Assembly: GCA_032158265.1 (NCBI GenBank)
Contig: JAVTIF010000019.1
Location: forward strand, 558,001-622,000
DNA: 64,000 nucleotides
Direction of reading: 5' to 3'
Source: Bacidia rubella
Lineage: Eukaryota; Ascomycota; Lecanoromycetes; Lecanorales; Ramalinaceae
Shown here: positions 28,643 to 40,217 of the stretch, piece after piece
Position numbering within the stretch: position 1 is the stretch's first letter
How the letters are laid out: each line of letters begins with the position of its first letter
Notes under the pieces: model-generated
Told to the model about the DNA's origin: nothing
The model's database searches: none
The model's input: only the letters and a program-made list of their open reading frames with translations
Position numbers and translations under genes: made by a program

Positions 28643-31195
28643 TCATAGCAAGACCTTAACGCCCTCTTCTAAGCTTTTGATATCACGGGCTAATTGCTGG
28701 CGCTTGCGGCGAAGGATCATTTCTTCACCAGCAATAGCGTCTAGCTGTTCCGGTGATAATTCACTTACGAAAGTTGGAGAAAACAGCTTGCTGGGAGTCT
28801 CGGGACCCGTGACAAGAAAGTGATCTGCTGATTGCATTACCATGCTGTCGACGAAGCGTTTGCGAGCGACTTTGTAGTATGACTTAAGAATATCGTGTAT
28901 CTCACTGACTGTGTGCTGAGTGTTGCTGGCGGCTGTCATTGGCATGGCTGTGTCGGTCATTCTAACAATCTTGCCTTCGTGCTCGTTCGAGTCGATTGAG
29001 ACTTTGTCCAGATGGGCCTTGAACCTTGCTTGTCGACTGGAGAGTGGTCAGCGAAAGAGAAAGAAGGAGGAGGATGACTGAGTACCTCTTCAAGAGATTA
29101 TCAGCGAAATAATGGTTTGTCGTTAGCGGAGTGCCAGACCTCTCTGTATAGAGCAGAAATCGCGTGTGGTCTATACCCCGTTTGTATCTCTTGACCAAGT
29201 CATCCATTAGAACTGACAAGACACCATCGAGGGTCCTCTCGTCCGGACAGATTGCTTTCAACAGGTCTACTATAAAAGCATGTACCATGCAAACGACGTC
29301 GCTGATGTAGCCCAGTGCAATATCGTCCCACTTCTCTGACTGCTCTTTCCACACGATTGCCAGAAGTGATGGGTCGAAAGTCCCCAGTTCCAGTCCGCGT
29401 GACTTGTTGTAAGTCTCTGTGAGCCAAGTCTTGATGTCAGCTTTGTGATCAGGCTTGCTGATTTTGCTCGCCCTAATCACGATGTCCTCGAGCTCGTCGA
29501 ACTTGCGCTTGTCGTAACGAAAAGCGTATTGCCGCGTGTCCACCAGCAGTCGCTGTTGAGTTTTCGCTGTCACTAACGTTACCTTCGTTCGAAGCACTGT
29601 CTCCTTCAGGCTCAACTGCAATTTGTGATGTGCTGCATTCATCTGAATCTTTGTTCTCTTCAAAGCCATCTGAACTAGCAGCGCTGGCTTCGTCACTGGA
29701 GTCCTTCTTGCTGAAACACATTTTATGACCCCACAAAGCAATGTCATCTGAAAACGCGGTGTTGCGATTTGCAAAACAAGTGGCTAGCTTCAACGAGTCA
29801 GAGTGATCGAACACATCGTCTTTAGCGTAGTGTGATGAGAGTGCCATCGACGCGACATCTTGAAAGCGACGTGCAAGGTCAAGGAGAAACTTCATTTGCT
29901 GAGCTTGTGTCTCCCGAGATGGCCCAATATCGTTTAGCTGTTTTTGCGCCTTCCTCAGTCTTGATTTGACCTCACGCTTGACCTACATTTGTTTTCCATT
30001 CTTTAGTCACCCTGATTGAGGTAGGGAGCACGGTTATTACACACCTTGCCAAATTCTCGTTCGATCATTTCTCCCAAGATCTCGACAAGTCGTTCGCGAA
30101 GAGGGTCGACCCCAACCAAGTCTTTCGCCAGCTTACACCAGGGTTGTTCTCTATTGAAGAACTGCTTCTCCCCCAAGTGCCTATCGAACTTTGGATCAGC
30201 CAGCTCTTTTTGGCCTGGATTCTTTACTAAACTCCAGCCAAGCTTGAGAACATGACTCCTCCCCTTCACGACATCAACAACATTGTGTTCTGCGCCTTCG
30301 TCGACCAGATCAGGTTTTGTCAAGACTCCTAACGTCCTCTGGCCCTCTCTATCACATTCCTCCGCCATTTCCAAGATCTCTTGGGTGGCAATATCTACGT
30401 TTGCAGGTATCACTGCTAAGATAACAGATCTCGGGTTTTTCATATATGACCATACCATGTTCCTTACCAGTTGCATGTCTCCGCGTGTTGTCAAGCCGGC
30501 GGTCTCTCGTCGAAAGATTCCAGGGACGTCAACCACACTTAGGTGCTGCTGCTTCGGACCGCACATCTCAATCTTGAAGACGTCATCTGAGAAGCTTTTC
30601 CTTGTCAGCCCAGAATCAGACTGCCCAATCCCCATCACTTCATGAACCTATATGACTATGTCAACCAGATAATCCACGCAAATGTGTCATGATCGGATAC
30701 ATCAAGATAGACGGACATACTTCGCTCAGCACCTGCCTGAAAACGGCAGGTTCTAAAGAACTCAATCCGTCCTTCTTCCAGGAGCGGAGTTTCTCAGCAT
30801 GGTCGGACGTGGCACCAGCAGCAGGGATGATTGAGACGGAAACCTTGGTCTCTGCTGTGCGGCGAAAGGTGATTTGTGTAGCGAAACGGGTACACAGGGA
30901 GCTGTCTCGTGGGAAAGCAAGGTCTGTGAGGCCTTCAAGGACGGAGCTCTTTCCACTAACCAGTGTCAGTTTTTGACTGAAGTACATCAAATGCTGTCCT
31001 ACCTAGACTGATCTCCGACTACAAGCAGCTAGCTAAGAGTTAATAATGTTCCAGTTCCAAAAGAGCATTGTCAGAAGAAACGTAGCATACCTGTGGAAGA
31101 TTGACATATTCCCCAATGTTGAGCTCGAATAATTTGTCAATAGTTTCCAGAAGCTTAGGATCTGCAAGCTTGCGCTGTGCACCTGTGTCCTCCAT
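28643..31195 (-). CDS. Dynamin-superfamily GTPase (fungal Mx-like)
   Basis: Large GTPase of the dynamin/Mx type. Exons: 31195-31091, 31028-31003, 30955-30721, 30647-30045, 29982-29086 (internally problematic) and 29036-28643; about 730 aa. Exon 1 gives the start and LFELNIGEYVNLPQ. Exon 2 is 26 nt and encodes LLVVGDQS; exon 3 completes the P-loop GDQSSGKSS and PRDSSLCTRFATQITFRR. Exon 4 has HLSVVDVPGIF (switch II), VILAVIPANVDIATQE and VLTKPDLVD. The middle domain has an acidic linker, then GLELGTFDPSLL and DIALGYISDVVCMVH. The last exon is the GED (TVSEIHDILKSYYKVARKRF). The frame changes by one within 29,500-29,640: either a 64-nt intron (29616-29553, GTTGAG...CAACAG) or a frameshift. Cellular role is unknown. 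Confidence 0.85.
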
Positions 31196-32813
31196 CTCGT
31201 CTTGATTATCTTGACAGTTGAATCTGTGCTTGAGTTGGAAAGGTAGTAGGTTTAAGAAAGAAGGAATCTTGCGAAAGGAGATGTGGCTTTGGCACTGTCA
31301 CCGCCATGGAATGACGGTGAAAGTGAAAGGAAAAGCGTCACATCGGAAGTGATGCGCTGTAAGCAAACAAACATCAAGCATTTTCCCGAAGATCCTGGTT
31401 CGTCGCATTCTAGTCTTGTAGAGCTAAACTCTCCTCATCGGCGTGCAGCGAAATGATACATTCACGGCCGCGTGGATTAGAGGCATGCACCCGGTTGTTG
31501 CGAATCATGATAGTATTTTTTCCATAAGTGACTAGCAAATTGCTCGTTTGATGACAAAAAAGAAGATTGTTCTCTTCAATTATACTTGTTCTGCAAGTCA
31601 AGAAATCCCAAGCAGGCACTTTTGAAGGCTCATCACGACGACACGACAGTCTTCGACGAGCCTAGAAAATGGATGTCATCAAGCAACTCGTAAACGGACA
31701 ATCCCCATTTCCATAACTCCCAATAATAGCCCTAAACCGCAGTCAGACTAGGTTCACGTTAAATAGCTGTATCAATGCTATGGTACTGTTCTACTTAGTG
31801 TTTAGGATGTCCTTGTCATAAGCAGGAGGGTTTCCGCTTTTCTTTATTACTTCCAAGTTGTTTCTCCTTGCTTGTCAGCTTTCAACCTCTATCTAGTGTT
31901 GGCAATGGTAAAACGTCACCATCATAGACTGAGACGGTAATCCTCACTATCATAATGATAATGGCTTGTAACGGGTTCTGGATTACCGCCATGGTATATT
32001 AAGGCCCCCTTCACCATGCCGGTTGCTAATGAATAAACCCCAAGACATGATTAAAGTCTCTAATTAGCCAGAAAAGCAAAGTACTCAACCTTCAGTTTGC
32101 CGGCTTGGCAAAGCGAGTGCCCTTTGACATGCCAATAAACCTTATTCTGGCGGTCAATGGCATGGTAAAGGCTGTCTATCATGCCGGTATTGCCATTACT
32201 GCCCACACCGCCTCGATTTGTACCTCGCCCACCGGGTGCCCGCAGGTAAAGCCAAAGGCAGGTCTATTAGGTGCCCTTGCCAGCAAACAAGCAGCATAAG
32301 AGGCGGAATTTGATCAATTACTGGTCCAGGGGTCAGTACTGAAAATGGCCATGTGATTGGTCTATGTTCCATTCATTGAGCCGTGTTTTTGTATGCATCA
32401 GGACCTCCAATGCAGTAATCTGAACTCTGAAAAACCAGAGCATGATTTCTACGAGAAATGGCCTATGCCCATATATGGAGGCTGTGGAAATGGCGGTTGT
32501 CTGAGCATGCATTGATAATGATGCTAAGGGTCAGATTCATTGGCGTTTTCCGTGGCATTCCGTCTTCAGACAGACTATACAGACTTTACCTGCTGATCAG
32601 GCACACCTTAGGGTCTTCTGCTTCCTCTAGGGACGAGCAATGGCGTATACTAGTAGTTCGACAAGGAGCCTAGCTTTTCGACAATTTGAAGTAATTTTCA
32701 GGTTGCCTCGGTTGCGTATGATACGGGGCTACGGCAGCCGACTCCTGCCCATCTCCCAAAATTCCTCAGCTGTCCACGCCTGGTTAGCCTTCAACATCCC
32801 TCAACACCACACA
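31196..32813. other. 1.6-kb gene-poor stretch
   Basis: AT-richer sequence between the divergent dynamin gene and the TXNDC9-like gene. It holds the inverted repeat at 31935-31988. Short ORFs only; a plus-strand in-frame extension of the next gene runs back to an ATG at 32640 but is not conserved-looking. Confidence 0.5.
31935..31988. repeat. 9-bp inverted repeat with 36-bp loop
   Basis: CGGTAATCC (31935-31943) and its exact reverse complement GGATTACCG (31980-31988). The loop contains a smaller palindrome (ATCATAATGAT). Confidence 0.7.
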
Positions 32814-33434
32814 ATGCCCACCTCAGACTCTTCAGACGAAGATGACCTCATCTCAGCCCTCGAATCCCAATCCGAAAACGACCCCGCCCTAGCCGCCCTA
32901 CGCGAGAAACGCATCACCGCCCTCTCCGCCGCCCTCAGCGCCCAAAAGTCCCAACGTCAAGAAGGCTTCGGCACCTACACACGCATCACCTCCGAAAAAG
33001 AGTTGCTCGAAATCACCACCTCCCATAACTACAAATTGTGTGTGGTGCACTTCTACAAGGATGATTTCAATAGGTGTCGGATTATGGATGGGCACCTTCA
33101 CAAGCTGGCGGAGAGGCATCTGGAAGCGAGGTTTCTGAGAATTAGTGTGGAGGACGCGCCGTTTCTTGTTACGAAGCTGGGGGTTAGGGTCTTGCCGTGC
33201 GTGATTGGATTCGTGGAGGGGGTGGGAGTTGAGAGAGTGGTGGGGTTTGAGGGGCTGGGGTATGTGGGTGGTGCGGAGGAGTTCAGAACTGAGGAGCTGG
33301 AGGGTAAGTTTGTTGATGTGGGGGTGTTGGAACGGGTAAAGGGTGTGGAGGGGCTTGTTGGTAGAGAAGGGAAGGGGGCTAGGGGAGAGGAAGAGAGGAG
33401 GGTCGATGAGGATGCGGAGGATGACTGGGATTGA
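32814..33434 (+). CDS. Thioredoxin-fold TXNDC9/PLP1-like protein
   Basis: Phosducin-like/TXNDC9 family, which works with the CCT chaperonin in tubulin and actin folding. 206 aa from the ATG at 32814; an upstream in-frame ATG at 32640 would add 58 poorly conserved residues. The acidic start (SDSSDEDDLISALE) leads into a helix (ALREKRITALSAAL), then EGFGTYTRITSEKELLEITT and a thioredoxin-like core: KLCVVHFYKDDFNRCRIMD, LEARFLRISVEDAPFLVTKL and GVRVLPCVIGFVEGV. The active-site CxxC is absent (DDFNRCR), as in TXNDC9. The tail is acidic and ends DDWD. Codon use becomes very GC/G-rich toward the 3' end. Confidence 0.85.
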   Translation: MPTSDSSDEDDLISALESQSENDPALAALREKRITALSAALSAQKSQRQEGFGTYTRITSEKELLEITTSHNYKLCVVHFYKDDFNRCRIMDGHLHKLAERHLEARFLRISVEDAPFLVTKLGVRVLPCVIGFVEGVGVERVVGFEGLGYVGGAEEFRTEELEGKFVDVGVLERVKGVEGLVGREGKGARGEEERRVDEDAEDDWD

Positions 33435-34034
33435 AAAGGTGGAACTTCGTGATCCTAGCTTGATGCAGATCATGTCCAGGAGCAGCACAATCCACCGATG
33501 CAGAGAACTTCAGCCATCTGCTACCATGTCTGGCCAGCAAATGGGTAGACAGAGGAGAAGGTCAGTTGCCTGAGGGACACAGATTGAGGGGCAGTCACTG
33601 CTTCCAAAACTCCACCCCAGAAGCGAAGTCAGCAAGATGCATCAGAAAGCCACGATGGATGTAGGGATCAATGCTTAAGCAGATGTAAGCACGATGAAGA
33701 TGTGAAGCATGTTAGATTTCGTATTCTTTAGAATCAGCCTCAGGTTCTGAACCTGAGCTACTATAACCGTTACAACCAAGGTTGATGCCTCTCGAGAAGG
33801 ACTTGTGTGCGTAGTAATGGTACATTTGGGGCAGCTCGTGCTCTTTTATGCTCTTTAAGAATAACCACAAAATGCTGAAGAAGCCAAGATAAAGCCCTTG
33901 TTGTCTAACGAAGAACGCCCGCTCGCAACGCGTCAAGTTCGTCGAGCATGTTCCAAAGGTGATGTGGCCCAATGACAAGCACTTTGTCAATCGATGCCGT
34001 TCCAAAGGTCGTCTAGTGTGTCCATATTGAAATG
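33435..34034. other. Convergent intergenic region
   Basis: 600 bp between the TXNDC9-like gene and SMI1. A 97-codon minus-strand ORF (33712-34005) has no recognisable feature and I do not support it. Confidence 0.5.
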
Positions 34035-35706
34035 TCAGATGTCGACACTTTTCATGTCGTCGACACCATCAACCCCTAGACCAGTAACTTTTGATATGGT
34101 CTTAGCCCCATTTGTGGTATCATTCAGTGGGTGTGGCGGCGCTTTCCCAATACTTTTGACATTGGGAGGCTCTTCTGCGATCGGCGTATTCAATTCCATC
34201 AGATTGCCAGGAGTGTCTTGTACATTAGAGTTCTGCTTCCCTTTTACGTCCGTCTGAAGCTTTGGCAACGTATTTTCTTCTGTGACCATACCAAGCGGGC
34301 TCGGCTTGCCAACGCCTGTTGGACTCGTCACCGAACCTTGGGATCCACGGGTTGGAAACCTTTGGGGCGAACGTCCGCGCTCATCTGTTGGACTACCATA
34401 TGGGGAACCGCTAGCGTTCGAGTGTCTGGGCGAGCCAGGACCAGGACCCTGCTTTCTTCGAGGCCTTCGACCGTACTTCTGATCCATTCTCCATCTGAGG
34501 ATATCGAGATAGCCGGGTTCCACATTGGTTGTCTTGAATTCCCGAATCTTAAGCTCTTGGGTCTCATCGTCTACAAACCATCTACCGCTTTGTAGGTCGT
34601 CGGCAACGGTGGCTAAGAATGCAGCCCATGATCTGGCCACGACGTACTTGCAATCGTAGTCCCTGCCAAAGATAATTATCTGACCCCATGTTCCCACCGG
34701 GCCGGGCGCCAGGTCTACGGCGATGTTGTTTCCACCCCAGTCTCGTGCTAGCGGTATCCATCCTGGGTGCGCATAGGCCTTCTGTATGGCGCGTGGAGGC
34801 TGTGACTCCTGCCGTTCCATCAACTGCTGTCGCCAGAGAGGGTTTGCTGAGTGTTGCTGAGACATGGCGCTGAAGGACGAAGATGAAGGGCCGGCAAATG
34901 CCTTAGGAAGCGTACTTGAGTGGCTACTGGTCGGAGGTGAGAGATATTCTTCGTTGACCACTTTCCAATTTTTCCATTCCTGGACGATCTCTTCGCAGTC
35001 GAGTAACATACAGCCAAATATGATGCCGGTCGGCTGACCCCCTCTTTCTTGTCCATCGTGTGTCTGTAGCGACTCTCTTACTTCTACAGGCAGCGACACA
35101 TCTAGCTCATGCTCTAATTCGTTAACGTCGTTCTGTGTGGCCCCTTCCGACAACTGATCGTGAAGCTCCTCGTAGTTTTCTTCCGCCCAATGATCGATCT
35201 TCTTCCATGAATGCTGCGGAGGCGGAGGGGGTGGGGATCCGTCTTGAAAACTCTGCATTTGAATCTCTCCTGCTGCTACCTTGTCAAAGGGATTTGGTTC
35301 ATTCGACTGTCTCCTTTGCAGCGCCATATTTGATCGCATGCCGGGGGAATAAGGTGATGCGGGCGGAGCCATATTGCCTGCACCAGGCGTTCCTGGAGCC
35401 GGAACACTACCATTCTGTAGCGCTGGGGTAAATTGACTTAAGGGGTCTTCGTTGTAGGGAGAATTGAGGTCTGGCCGGGAGTCCATCGCGCTGGTTGCGA
35501 CCGAAGTGAGGGGGGCATGGCGATTCTGATTCAAAGGCACGTGCTGGCCGGTGCGATAGGGAGAATTGTGAGAGGCATGCCGGTCATTGGAGGTCATAGC
35601 ATGCCAAAAAGATTTTATCGCGCCGCCGATTCTGTTGCACAATAGTGTCAGTCAAGGTGCTTCTTTTGTCGGCCATTGCCAGGAGATGGTAGGCTTACGA
35701 AGGCAT
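34035..35706 (-). CDS. SMI1: Cell-wall assembly regulator Smi1/Knr4
   Basis: Homologue of yeast Knr4/Smi1, a scaffold linking cell-wall synthesis with Slt2 MAP-kinase and calcineurin signalling. Two exons: 35706-35699 (only ATGCCTTC) and 35631-34035, giving 534 aa. Splicing yields MPSIGGAIKSFWHAMTSNDR, the conserved family start. Residues about 200-390 form the SUKH/Smi1 domain: IDHWAEENYEELHDQL, PVEVRESLQTHDGQERGG, GIIFGCMLLDCEEIV, then GWIPLARDWGGNNIAVDLAP and WAAFLATVADDLQSGRW. Flanking regions are Pro/Ser/Asn-rich and disordered. The 67-nt intron has a GTAAGC donor and CAACAG acceptor. Confidence 0.93.
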
Positions 35707-36430
35707 GTTGGATGTCGCGGTATCAGTGCTGCGAACAAAAGGGGGAGCATCCAGGTGGTCCTGACGATGTCGCGTCGTTGATCATGCGGCAGACGATGAA
35801 CGCGGGATGTTGTGCGGGAATGGGGAAAGGGAGATGAGCTTTATCGAGTCGATACTGTATCAAACATGCATATTATTGAGCGGTCGGTGACGAAGAGTGA
35901 CGATGATGGCAGATTTGGAGTTAGATGAAAGGAGGCCCCTTCCTCGGATCTAAACTTAAACCCCCGTTCCTTGTTCCACGCTGCTTAGCTGCTAGAGGCA
36001 AAAGGTCATCAAGTCAACGGCAAAACAATCAAAATAAGCTTCCGCTCCCTTAGCGCGTTTGGCCTCAAGCCGGTCGCCTAATCTTGCCCCCTGATTAGAA
36101 GTGTCCCTAAGACCCCCAAGGGCCCAAGGACCCTGCGCAAGCCTGTGTGACAGTGTGACAGCTCGAACATCGAAATTCATTGACCCGCTTCAGCTTGTGC
36201 GTCAGGCACACTGCCAGCTAATGCACCTTGACTTTCCCCCGCTTGTGCCTGGTGGTCGTCTCTGAAGGCAAAAGTTAACTTAGGATCTACATACTCTTCT
36301 AAATCCATCTTAATATCATGCATTCTATTTCTGGATATGTTGATCATCCATATCAAATACGAGACATGAACACCATAGTAGCAGACAGCAACTGATCAAC
36401 CGAGAAGTCCGTATTCAAGTCTATCCGACT
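35707..36430. promoter_or_regulatory. Divergent promoter SMI1 / PHA2
   Basis: 724 bp between divergent starts. I found no TGASTCA site for the amino-acid gene. No other element recognised. Confidence 0.5.
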
Positions 36431-37481
36431 ATGACGCATGTGGAAAAAAAGACCCAGGTAGCTTTTCTCGGCCCACCAGCTTCGTACACTCACCAGGTAA
36501 ACAAATGCTCAAAGTTCAAACCATCGTCAAGCGTCCGTTAATGTCACTAGGCAGCATCAGATTTATTTCCCACTGAAGACCATGAACTTTTGCAGCAAAG
36601 GACTATCCCAGGTCAGTCGATTCAGGCAGAGAGTATTATTTGTGCTAAACGGAGAAATAGAGGTTTTCAAGGCCGTTCAATCCTCATTAACAGAGCTAGG
36701 AGTAGTACCCTTTGAGAACTCGTCCAATGGTCCCGTGGATGTGACGCTAGACTGCTTGATCGATCGGAAGGTTGAGTTTCAGGATATCCGTGTTTCTAGC
36801 GAGACGTACATCTCTGTCAGTCATTGTCTCTTAGGTCGTAGGAATGACTTCTCTACACCACCGTTAGGCTCTTCCAAGGGGAACACCCTATTGTCGCAAT
36901 CAACGCCAAATTTGGGCCACATCAAAGACCTGTATAGCCATCCACAAGCCTTCGGCCAATGTCGCTCATTCTTAGCGGACAATTTAAAATCTGTGGAGCA
37001 GCACGAGGTAGCCTCAACCTCAGAGGCAGCCTCAATAGTGGCAAAGACCCGCGATAACCACCCTGCTGCTATATCAAGTGAACTAGCGGCAACAGTGTAT
37101 GGGCTGGACGTACTTGCGGCAGGAATCCAAGACCAAAAGGATAACTCGACTCGTTTCCTTGTTCTCACGCGGCGTGAAGATCCAATCTCTAGCGATCAGC
37201 CAGATAGTCGTGCGAAATGGAAAGCGCTCCTCGCTTTTACCATTAACCACCAAGCGCCGGGTTCATTAGCTCAAGCGCTTGATGTTTTCAAGCAGCACAA
37301 CCTCAATCTCACAAGCATCAACAGTCGACCTAGTCGCCAGAGACCCTGGCACTACATTTTTCTTGTGGAATTTGAGGTCACAGCGACTTCACCTGTGTCT
37401 CAGCGTCAAATTGAGGGAGCGCTGAAAGCTTTGGACCTTGTGGCGGAATGGTGCAAATGCTTAGGCTACTGGAACGCATAG
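36431..37481 (+). CDS. PHA2: Prephenate dehydratase
   Basis: Converts prephenate to phenylpyruvate in phenylalanine synthesis. Three exons: 36431-36496, 36551-36611 and 36661-37481, giving 315 aa. Exon 1 gives KTQVAFLGPPASYTHQ; exon 2 gives AASDLFPTEDHELLQQRTIP; exon 3 starts EVFKAVQSSLTELGVVPFEN with SSNGPV, the substrate-binding core. The catalytic TRF motif is present (NSTRFLVLTRRED). A C-terminal ACT domain follows (FTINHQAPGSLAQALDVF, then LTSINSRPSR), the likely phenylalanine-sensing part. An ATG at 36582 lies inside exon 2 in the wrong frame, so the three-exon model is needed for the N-terminus. Ends in LGYWNA. Confidence 0.93.
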
Positions 37482-38716
37482 TATCCGAACCTGGCTCTTT
37501 GCTCAGTAATGAAGAACTCTTGCCTTGGAAGCCGCTTTGCAATGGCAATTTCGAGCCTTACGTGAAGTCATATTGATTGGATATCCAGACAGCATAAACA
37601 GATGTGAGTAGATCTCTCAAAGACTTTCGAACCTTTGCACGAAAGACTCTCTGACTCTTAGCGACAGGACCCTCACAGACCAGGTGGTTGCATTTGGATT
37701 TCCCGGGTTCATGACAATAATTTTGCTAAGCTTGTCACTCGAGGGATGATTGAAAGCATGCTGGTATGCAAAGTGATGACCAAGCATGTTGACTCTCCAC
37801 ATCCTTAAGACATAATCTACCTCCCTTACGATCGGACGTATGCAGTTTCCGGTTTCTTTGAAGAACAGAAATGTCGCTTTGCCATGAACATGATATGCAA
37901 TGGCCATACAATGAGCTGTATTTGGGTCTTGAGATACACTAATCTTCATACATAGCCTCATGATAGTACCGCCAAAGAAGACACCAGCAATACCTACATG
38001 ACCAGATCGTCGCCCGACAAATCGTTGTGACGGCGCTAGTAAGCGGGCTCGGTGGAGGGGCTGACGAGCTCAATGGACACTTCTGAGAAGAATAATCCAA
38101 ACTATGATGTATTCGAAGGTCTTTCGCTGTATCGTCTCACTATGTCTCCTAAAGCTCCAACGAATTGTTCCTAACATCCTCATTTCCTTACCAACCAGAT
38201 TTAACAGAGTCCTGGAGGCATGAGAGTCGAACGTGGTGGCCACACGTGGGTCAAAGATATGCTTTATCAGACGTTCACAGATTCTCGCAGCCTCAAAATC
38301 AATACACGCCCCTTAAATTAACACAAAGCCTTCACCACCTGCGAAAAAGCTATTTTGTCTAGAAACGCTGAAGGACTTGATGGCAGGAATTCAAGGAACG
38401 CAAAAGCTGACAACAGCGATATGATTGCCAAAATTCAACTGAGCGCAGTGAGGCATCCAGGTTCACCGAGATCGCTAGGCTTCTTCATCAACCAGAGTAG
38501 TAGTGGTAGCAACGAAATACCACGAACTGGTCCTGACATTGGGCGTAGCCTGGGAAGCTTGCACGAGGAGAAATTCATCAATCGTCCTTAACATCGCCCT
38601 TATATTCCTTTTGGCTTGGCGTGACGTCATCAAGGCAATCTTCGAATTGACACTTAGAATCTCTGAGCAAGCTTATTTAGCATTCAATAGTCAGCGAACC
38701 TCTTCCTTCTTGCATT
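37482..38716. other. 1.2-kb stretch without supported gene
   Basis: Between PHA2 and TIM8 on the same strand. A 114-codon minus-strand ORF (37617-37961) shows no domain or splice partner and I cannot support it. The rest is AT-rich promoter-like sequence. Confidence 0.5.
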
Positions 38717-39102
38717 ATGGACGTCTCATTCGGCCAACCCACCCAGCAGCTAGACGCAAACAAGCTCACAGACTCGGACAAGCAAGAGCTACAACAGATC
38801 ATAGGCCGCGAGGCGGAGAAAATGAAGATGCAAGAAAGTAGGACACCCTTCCCGCCCTGTTCACACTCCAACGCCTACCTCAAGCTCCCTCCCACATCTT
38901 ATACGATAGCTAATTAGCTTTTTGCGTTCTAGACATTCACAACCTCACAGACCTCTGCTGGAAAAAGTGTATCACAGGCGGCATCAAGTCCGGGCAATTA
39001 GACAAGAGCGAGGCGAGCTGCACTGAGAACTGCGTACAGAGGTTCCTGGACGCCAACGAGACTGTGCTAGGGCACTTGCAGAAGTTGCAGGGGCGGGCGT
39101 GA
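38717..39102 (+). CDS. TIM8: Mitochondrial intermembrane chaperone Tim8
   Basis: Small TIM chaperone that, with Tim13, escorts hydrophobic precursors across the intermembrane space. Two exons: 38717-38837 and 38933-39102, giving 96 aa, a normal size. The N-terminal part is a helix (DSDKQELQQIIGREAEKMKM). Exon 2 gives IHNLTDLCWKKCI and CTENCVQRFLDANE: two CX3C motifs, as in all small TIMs, with the FTxxCWxKC-like context of Tim8 rather than Tim9/10/13. No presequence, as expected for Mia40-dependent import. The splice leaves phase 1 and gives Asn at the junction. Confidence 0.92.
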
Positions 39103-39421
39103 GGAATGTATGATACATGCGTGGTTGTGAGAAATGGCATCTTGTACGATCGAGGGAGTGGTTTTGAGCCTTTATGCTTGGGAATCATCGAGCATGCAAA
39201 CCTCCTAGATCTGGAGTTCGCAGCAACAATTACTTTGTATGTGAGGGCACAACCCCGGGTGGGGAGACATAGAATACTCTGCTTTGGGGGAAGTATGGGC
39301 GGAAACAACAAACGACGCTCAAGTGGTCGCATTTTGCGGAGCGCTGGATCCGAATTGCTTGTAAATGCCTGCAGATGACATTGATCTGTCTTACTCACGC
39401 ACCTCCCTCGAGCATGTTTCT
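39103..39421. other. Convergent intergenic region TIM8 / RPL25
   Basis: 319 bp between 3' ends. Nothing recognised. Confidence 0.5.
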
Positions 39422-40217
39422 CTAGACAATATTCAATTTCGTCGCAGCAATATCCAGCGCATCCACATCTGGCGTCAACCGCGCGTATGCTTTCTTCGAT
39501 CCGTCCGGCCTACATAGTAATGCTTGTCAGCACATCATTGTCCCACGCAGCGCATAAAAACCAATCCTTTTCTTCCGCGAGTATAATCTGCGAGGAACTC
39601 GAACTCACCTCACAAGCGTATTAACCTTCACAGTATCAATATCGTAAAGACTCTTCAACGCGGCCTTGATCTGTCGCTTGTTTGCCTTAACATCCACAAT
39701 GAAGACTAGTGTGTTGTTCTCCTCGATTTTCTTCATCGCACTCTCCGTATTCAGGGGGTTGATGAGGACTTTGTGGTGATCAAGGCGTGGTTCGTGAGGG
39801 ATGGATTTCCGAGGATATTTGGGGTTGCGAGCTAATCGCAGCGTCTTAGGGCGGTGGAATGTGGTCGTGTGTCTGATCTTGCGGGATTTTTTTGCGTGGA
39901 CCTAAGGGCGGAAACAGACTTGTTAGCTGTCTGATAACATTGAGGGAGACGACGGGGAAGCGTAGGATATGGCCGCTGGCAAGAGACTCACGCCTTTCAG
40001 TGCAGCTTTTGATGCTGAAGCGGCTTTGTTGTGCTTGCCTCCTATGGGCGCTGTAGTGAGGAGATATCAGCCTATATCTCTTGCAATGCGGTCACAGCAA
40101 GATCCGTCGAGGCGGAAAGAAATAGACTGCGCTGCACGCCTGGAGATTCAACCGCGGATAATCCGTCAATCGAAGACTCGAAGACTCACCCTTTTTGGTG
40201 GCCGCTTTTGGCGCCAT
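39422..40217 (-). CDS. RPL25: 60S ribosomal protein uL23 (Rpl25)
   Basis: Ribosomal protein at the polypeptide exit tunnel, docking site for SRP and other nascent-chain factors. Four exons: 40217-40190, 40041-39992, 39901-39609 and 39509-39422, giving 152 aa. Sequence runs MAPKAATKKGGKHNKAASAS, VHAKKSRKIRHTTTFHRPKT, NPKYPRKSIPHEPRLDHHKV, then NTLVFIVDVKANKRQIKAAL and DIDTVKVNTLVRPDGSKKAY, ending KLNIV. All splice phases agree. Dense 5' introns are typical of fungal ribosomal protein genes and contrast with the long exons of the neighbours. Introns of 90-150 nt could host a snoRNA, but I see no clear C/D or H/ACA box. Confidence 0.96.

Noticed and set aside
32640..32813. N-terminal extension of the TXNDC9-like protein
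   Set aside because: No family-like character; the ATG at 32814 directly precedes the expected acidic start.
36582..36660. PHA2 start at the ATG at 36582
   Set aside because: It reads exon 2 and an intron in the wrong frame; the three-exon model restores the full catalytic N-terminus.
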